Positions 30,799-34,041 of a DNA stretch of 34,041 nt are shown piece after piece; the stretch's first letter is position 1, and the number at the start of each line of letters is the position of its first letter. Location: assembly GCF_003248505.1 (NCBI RefSeq), contig NZ_QFOA01000034.1:1-34041 (forward strand), in the 5' to 3' direction. A program made the translations under genes and the position numbers. Below the pieces are notes generated by a model, which saw nothing but the letters and a program-made list of their open reading frames with translations, was not told the DNA's origin and ran no database searches. This DNA comes from Sphingobium sp. GTDB taxonomy: Bacteria > Pseudomonadota > Alphaproteobacteria > Sphingomonadales > Sphingomonadaceae.

Positions 30799-31586
30799 GT
30801 AAGTCCCTCGCCGGCAAGACCGCCCTCATCACCGGTTCCACTTCGGGCATCGGCCTCGCTTATGCCAAGGCGTTGGCGGGCGAGGGTGCCAATGTGGTCA
30901 TCAACGGTTTCGGTGATGCCGACGCGATCGAAAAGGAACGTGCGGGCCTTGAGAGCCTGTCGGGTGGGAAGGCGCTCTATTCCGGTCATGACCTTACCAA
31001 GGTGGACCAGATCGAGGCGATGATGAAGGAAGCGGCCGATGCCTTCGGCGGCGTTGACATCCTCATCAACAATGCCGGGATGCAGCACGTCGCGCCGGTG
31101 GAGGAATTCCCGATCGACAAGTGGGATCTTATCATCGCGCTGAACCTGAACGCCGCGTTTCACACCACGCGCCTCGCCATTCCCTATATGAAGCAGAAGA
31201 AGTGGGGGCGGATCATCCAGACCGCGTCTGCCCACTCGCTCGTCGCGTCGCCGTTCAAGGCGGCCTATGTGACTGCGAAGCACGGCCTGGCGGGCTTCAC
31301 AAAGACGGTGGCGCTGGAAGTCGCGACCCATGGCATAACCGCCAACTGCATATCGCCCGGCTATGTCTGGACCCCATTGGTCGAAAACCAGATCCCCGAC
31401 ACGATGAAAGCCCGGGGCATGACCCGCGAGCAGGTGATGAACGACGTGTTGCTGGCGGGACAGCCGACCAAGGAATTTGTCACCGCCGAGCAGGTGGCCG
31501 CGACCGCGCTCTACCTGTGCAGCGACGTAGCGGCGCAGGTTACCGGCGCAAATCTCAGCATCGACGGTGGGTGGACGGCGCAGTAG
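30795..31586 (+). CDS. hbdH: 3-hydroxybutyrate dehydrogenase
   Basis: A 263-residue classical short-chain dehydrogenase. TGSTSGIG (about 14-21) binds NAD, NNAGMQH (near 91-97) follows, and the catalytic set is SAHSL with Ser, then YVTAKHG giving Tyr and Lys (YxxxK). The AFKAAYVTAKHGLAGFTKTVALE and NCISPGYVWTPLVENQIPD segments are typical of BDH, which interconverts (R)-3-hydroxybutyrate and acetoacetate (EC 1.1.1.30). AAGGAG is upstream of the ATG at 30795. It is co-translated with the preceding patatin gene. Other SDRs share the fold, but the PLVENQIPD-type segment and the context make BDH the best fit. Confidence 0.9.
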   Translation: MSKSLAGKTALITGSTSGIGLAYAKALAGEGANVVINGFGDADAIEKERAGLESLSGGKALYSGHDLTKVDQIEAMMKEAADAFGGVDILINNAGMQHVAPVEEFPIDKWDLIIALNLNAAFHTTRLAIPYMKQKKWGRIIQTASAHSLVASPFKAAYVTAKHGLAGFTKTVALEVATHGITANCISPGYVWTPLVENQIPDTMKARGMTREQVMNDVLLAGQPTKEFVTAEQVAATALYLCSDVAAQVTGANLSIDGGWTAQ

Positions 31587-31610
31587 CGCATTCATCTGCC
31601 AGACAGGTAT

Positions 31611-31628
31611 CGTTGCTTTTTTGCAACG
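31611..31628. other. Perfect small palindrome with T-only loop after hbdH
   Basis: CGTTGC (31611-31616) pairs with GCAACG (31623-31628) around six T residues. It may be a weak terminator or an operator between hbdH and the outer-membrane protein gene. The T-run is in the loop rather than after the stem, so it is not a standard terminator. Confidence 0.35.
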
Positions 31629-31732
31629 CGGCGAGATTTTCATGTCATGGAGGAAACTTCGGAACTTTCCCGTGGGTTAGATATCGCGCAAACGCAAACC
31701 GCAAACGCACAACAACTCGCAGGATTTCATCT

Positions 31733-32284
31733 ATGAAGAAATATCTCCTCGCCGCGGCGATGGTCGCCGCGCTGCCTTCGGCTGCTTTCGCGCAGGAAAC
31801 CGCACCCGACGGCACCGACGCTTTCGGCGTCGAACCCTATGTCGGCGTTCTGGGTGGTTATCACACCTTCGACCGTGGCAGCGAGTTCGGTCGCACCGCC
31901 AATCAGACCGTCATGAACGGCGCGCTGATCAGCGGCATCGCAGGCGTCAACGTTCCGCTCGGCCCGGTGTTCGTCGGCGTTGAAGGTAACGCCACCAAGG
32001 GCTTCAGCGACATCGACTGGGAATATGGCGTCAAGGGCCGCGTCGGCGCGCGCGCCGGTGAAAGCGGCCTGCTGTACGTTTCGGCTGGCTATCAGTGGGT
32101 CAACGGCAAGCGTGGCTGGCCCGACCGCAAGGACTGGATGTACGGTCTGGGCGTCGAAGTCGGACCCAAGGAAATCGGTCTGGGCGGTCTGACCGGCAAC
32201 AGCGGCGTGCGCGTCCGCTTCCAGGTCGACACCTATGACTGGGACAGCTTCCGTCCGATGGCGGGCCTGGTGTTCCACCTCTGA
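31733..32284 (+). CDS. Outer-membrane beta-barrel protein (opacity type)
   Basis: A 183-residue protein with a signal peptide (MKKYLLAAAMVAALPSAAFAQE, cleavage after AFA). The mature part alternates polar and hydrophobic residues with many Gly, Tyr and Phe (VEPYVGVLGGYHTFDRG ... GLLYVSAGYQWVNG ... RPMAGLVFHL), which fits an eight-stranded small barrel of the OmpA/opacity (PF13505-like) kind. The last residue is Leu after Phe-His, an atypical but acceptable barrel end. Its own leader (31587-31732) includes three GCAAAC-type direct repeats (31688-31708), and a strong terminator follows, so it is probably a single-gene transcript. Its ligand or role is unknown. Confidence 0.82.
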   Translation: MKKYLLAAAMVAALPSAAFAQETAPDGTDAFGVEPYVGVLGGYHTFDRGSEFGRTANQTVMNGALISGIAGVNVPLGPVFVGVEGNATKGFSDIDWEYGVKGRVGARAGESGLLYVSAGYQWVNGKRGWPDRKDWMYGLGVEVGPKEIGLGGLTGNSGVRVRFQVDTYDWDSFRPMAGLVFHL

Positions 32285-32307
32285 TAGGGTTCACCCTTTC
32301 ATAGCAG

Positions 32308-32345
32308 AAGGCCCGTTTCCCCAGAGGAAGCGGGCCTTTTCTTTT
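32308..32345 (+). terminator. Rho-independent terminator after outer-membrane protein gene
   Basis: AAGGCCCG (32308-32315) plus TCC pairs with GGA plus CGGGCCTT (32331-32338) around a CCAGA loop with one mismatched pair. It is followed by TTTCTTTT. This is a clear intrinsic terminator 24 bp past the stop. Confidence 0.9.
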
Positions 32346-32404
32346 GCCCCTTTCCCCCCGCGCTTTTGGGTCTATGTTCTCCCCAATAAAGGAGACATTC
32401 GCAC

Positions 32405-33760
32405 ATGCGTCATGCGTTCACGGCCATCCTGGCCGCCGCCAGCCTTTCGACCATCGCCGCCGCCCAGACGCCCGCCCCCGCCGCCGCGCAATCAACACCT
32501 GCGCCGCAGAGCGAGATCGGCACGGCGATCGCGAAGGACATGGACGGGCTGATGACGCTGTACCGCGACCTGCACGCCAATCCCGAACTCTCCCTTCAGG
32601 AAGTCAACACCGCCGCCAAGCTCGCCAAACGGTTGCGGGCGATGAAATTCGACGTGACCGAAAAGGTAGGCGGCACCGGTGTCGTCGCGGTGATGAAGAA
32701 CGGGTCCGGCCCGGTGCTGTTGATCCGTGCGGACATGGACGCGTTGCCGGTGGTCGAGCAGACCGGACTCCCGTTCGCGTCCAAAGTGCGGACCAAGACG
32801 CCCGAAGGCGTGGAAACGGGCGTCATGCACGCGTGCGGGCATGACACGCACATGACTGCCTTCATCGAAACGGCCAAGCTGCTGGCCGCGCGGCGCAAGG
32901 ATTGGAGCGGCACGCTGGTCATGATCCTTCAGCCCGCCGAAGAAGTGGGCAAGGGCGCGCGCGATATGCTGGAAGACGGGCTTTACACCCGCTTCCCTCG
33001 CCCGACCCACGCCATCGCCTTTCACGATGCGGCGAACCTTGCCGCCGGGCAGATCGGATACACGCCGGGCTATGCCCTTGCCAATGTGGACAGCGTGGAC
33101 ATCGTCGTGAAGGGGGTCGGCGGCCACGGCGCCTATCCGCAAACGACAAAGGACCCGATCGTGCTGGGCGCGCGAATCGTCACCAGCCTCCAAACGCTCA
33201 TCAGTCGCGAACAGGACCCGCAGGACCCCGCCGTCGTCACGGTGGGCAGTTTTCAGGGCGGTGCAAAGCATAATATCATCCCCGACGAAGCCAAACTGCT
33301 GCTGACCATTCGCAGCTATTCGGACGAAACCCGCACGAAGTTGATCGAGGGCGTCCGGCGGATCGCGCGGGGCGAGGCGATTGCCGCGGGCTTGCCGGAC
33401 GACAAAATGCCGGTGGTGACCGTCAAGGACGAATTCACCCCGTCCACCTACAACCCGCCCGAATTCGCCGAACAGATGGCGGGCATCCTCAAGGCCCATT
33501 TTCCCGAAGGTCGCGTGGTGCGCACGACCGCGGTCATGGGCGGCGAAGATTTCGGTCGCTTTTACCGCGCGGACAAGAGCATCAACAGCTTCATCTTCTG
33601 GGTCGGTGGCGTGCCCGCCGATAAACTCGCCGCGGCAAAGGCGGGCCAGGCCGAACTGCCCTCGCTCCACAGCCCGTTTTGGGCACCGCAAGCCGATCAG
33701 GTGATCGGAACGGCTAGCGAGGCGATGACCGTGCTGGCGCTCGACATCCTCAAGAAATAG
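32405..33760 (+). CDS. Secreted M20 family amidohydrolase/peptidase
   Basis: A 451-residue enzyme of the M20D/amidohydrolase group. A signal peptide (MRHAFTAILAAASLSTIAAAQ) directs it to the periplasm. The metal and catalytic motifs are HACGHDTH (residues 142-149), LQPAEEVGKG with the Glu pair, the His of AIAFHDA, and the late MGGEDFGRF. The dimerisation or lid domain is in the middle (VDIVVKGVGGHGAYP). Relatives hydrolyse N-acyl amino acids, indole-acetyl or hippuryl amides, and peptides; the exact substrate is open. AAGGAGA precedes the ATG. It stands alone after a terminator. Confidence 0.9.
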   Translation: MRHAFTAILAAASLSTIAAAQTPAPAAAQSTPAPQSEIGTAIAKDMDGLMTLYRDLHANPELSLQEVNTAAKLAKRLRAMKFDVTEKVGGTGVVAVMKNGSGPVLLIRADMDALPVVEQTGLPFASKVRTKTPEGVETGVMHACGHDTHMTAFIETAKLLAARRKDWSGTLVMILQPAEEVGKGARDMLEDGLYTRFPRPTHAIAFHDAANLAAGQIGYTPGYALANVDSVDIVVKGVGGHGAYPQTTKDPIVLGARIVTSLQTLISREQDPQDPAVVTVGSFQGGAKHNIIPDEAKLLLTIRSYSDETRTKLIEGVRRIARGEAIAAGLPDDKMPVVTVKDEFTPSTYNPPEFAEQMAGILKAHFPEGRVVRTTAVMGGEDFGRFYRADKSINSFIFWVGGVPADKLAAAKAGQAELPSLHSPFWAPQADQVIGTASEAMTVLALDILKK

Positions 33761-33770
33761 AAACCGAGGA

Positions 33771-34041
33771 TCAGGCGCTCAGCCAGGCCCTGGCAGACCG
33801 CTCGTCGCCGAAAAACGCTATTCCGGGGCGAGCGTTGAGTCGGCGCGCCTGCAAACGCGCCAAAGCGCGGTTGGTGACGAACGCGAGCCGTTGGGCCTGA
33901 ATGGCCTTGTTCGCCAGTAACTTCTGGAACGCGGCGGCCGTCTCCTGGCTCTGGATCGCCATTTCGCTGATGTCGCACAGTTTCCTGTGCTCGGAGGCTT
34001 GGCACGGCAGGCCTGCAATGGCCTTCTCTATTTCGTGACCG
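33771..34041 (-). CDS. C-terminal part of a SpoIIAA/STAS-like or related hypothetical protein (partial)
   Basis: An open minus-strand frame runs in from the window edge and ends at the TGA at 33771-33773; about 89 codons are visible. The readable part includes LCDISEMAIQSQETAAAFQKLL, then AQRLAFVTNRALARLQARRL and IAFFGDERSARAWLSA. The alternation of a short beta strand (LCDIS), helix, strand (RLAFVT), helix and a final AxxWL resembles the C-terminal half of SpoIIAA-like STAS proteins in sphingomonads. The start lies outside, so neither length nor function is fixed. It is convergent with the M20 gene, with a 10-bp gap. Confidence 0.55.
   Translation of the reverse strand, partial: GHEIEKAIAGLPCQASEHRKLCDISEMAIQSQETAAAFQKLLANKAIQAQRLAFVTNRALARLQARRLNARPGIAFFGDERSARAWLSA

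Noticed and set aside
31687..31710. GCAAAC direct repeats taken as a possible iteron or CRISPR-like array
   Set aside because: Only three short units of 6-7 bp are present, in a single-gene leader. This is far too small for an origin or a CRISPR array.

Overview
This window looks like ordinary chromosomal core sequence from a GC-rich alphaproteobacterium, most likely a sphingomonad (Sphingobium/Sphingomonas/Novosphingobium type). That placement rests on gene content, on the style of the encoded proteins (for example the 99-residue L21, the PF10118/TetR pair and the short erpA-xth unit) and on high GC throughout. It is an inference, since no database search was possible. I see no insertion sequence, prophage, tRNA, rRNA, CRISPR array, toxin-antitoxin module or obvious island. 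Genes are tightly packed on both strands with many 4-base stop/start overlaps.

Layout. 1-1480: the end of nusG, then rplK-rplA closed by a hairpin terminator. 1485-3426: a hairpin-rich leader and a DbpA-type DEAD-box RNA helicase. 3481-7297: an FeS-containing (6-4)-photolyase-like protein converging on a YbaL/KefB-type antiporter, behind which lie two small membrane-protein genes, one of only 44 codons. 7377-8212: rplU-rpmA with a promoter, two leader hairpins and a terminator. 8364-9483: two convergent GNAT acetyltransferases sharing a hairpin. 9517-11041: a PF10118 predicted metal-dependent hydrolase divergent from a TetR regulator, with two near-identical tandem operators between them. 11072-14218: obgE-proB-NAD-dependent epimerase. 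14387-16284: radA-cvpA on the minus strand, divergent from an endonuclease/exonuclease/phosphatase-family gene, a large patatin-related gene and a coupled lipoprotein gene. 19940-21920: phhB, divergent from a zincin metallopeptidase-ccmA-ccmB operon. 21924-27913 (minus): glnE-bcp-DUF455-M23 peptidase, a strong terminator, then erpA-xth. 28010-29456: a small NepR-like anti-sigma factor gene, a small Pro-rich membrane protein and a YpfJ-type zinc metallopeptidase. 29605-31586: a patatin/3-hydroxybutyrate dehydrogenase operon. 31733-34041: a small outer-membrane beta-barrel protein, a secreted M20 amidohydrolase, and the C-terminal part of a minus-strand gene that runs off the window.

How the genes fit together. 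Most are housekeeping: translation (L11, L1, L21, L27, Obg), DNA repair (RadA, Xth, photolyase), proline synthesis (ProB), nitrogen control (GlnE), Fe-S assembly (ErpA), cytochrome c maturation (CcmAB), peroxide defence (Bcp) and envelope upkeep (M23, CvpA). The patatin-hbdH pair suggests polyhydroxybutyrate or ketone-body use.

I found no convincing undescribed multi-gene system. The observations most worth following are the paired TetR operators (10387-10433), a NepR-like gene without ecfG or phyR beside it and with a possible EcfG-type promoter (27977-28198), the 44-codon membrane-protein gene (6713-6847) and the run of six hairpins before the helicase gene (1485-1632).
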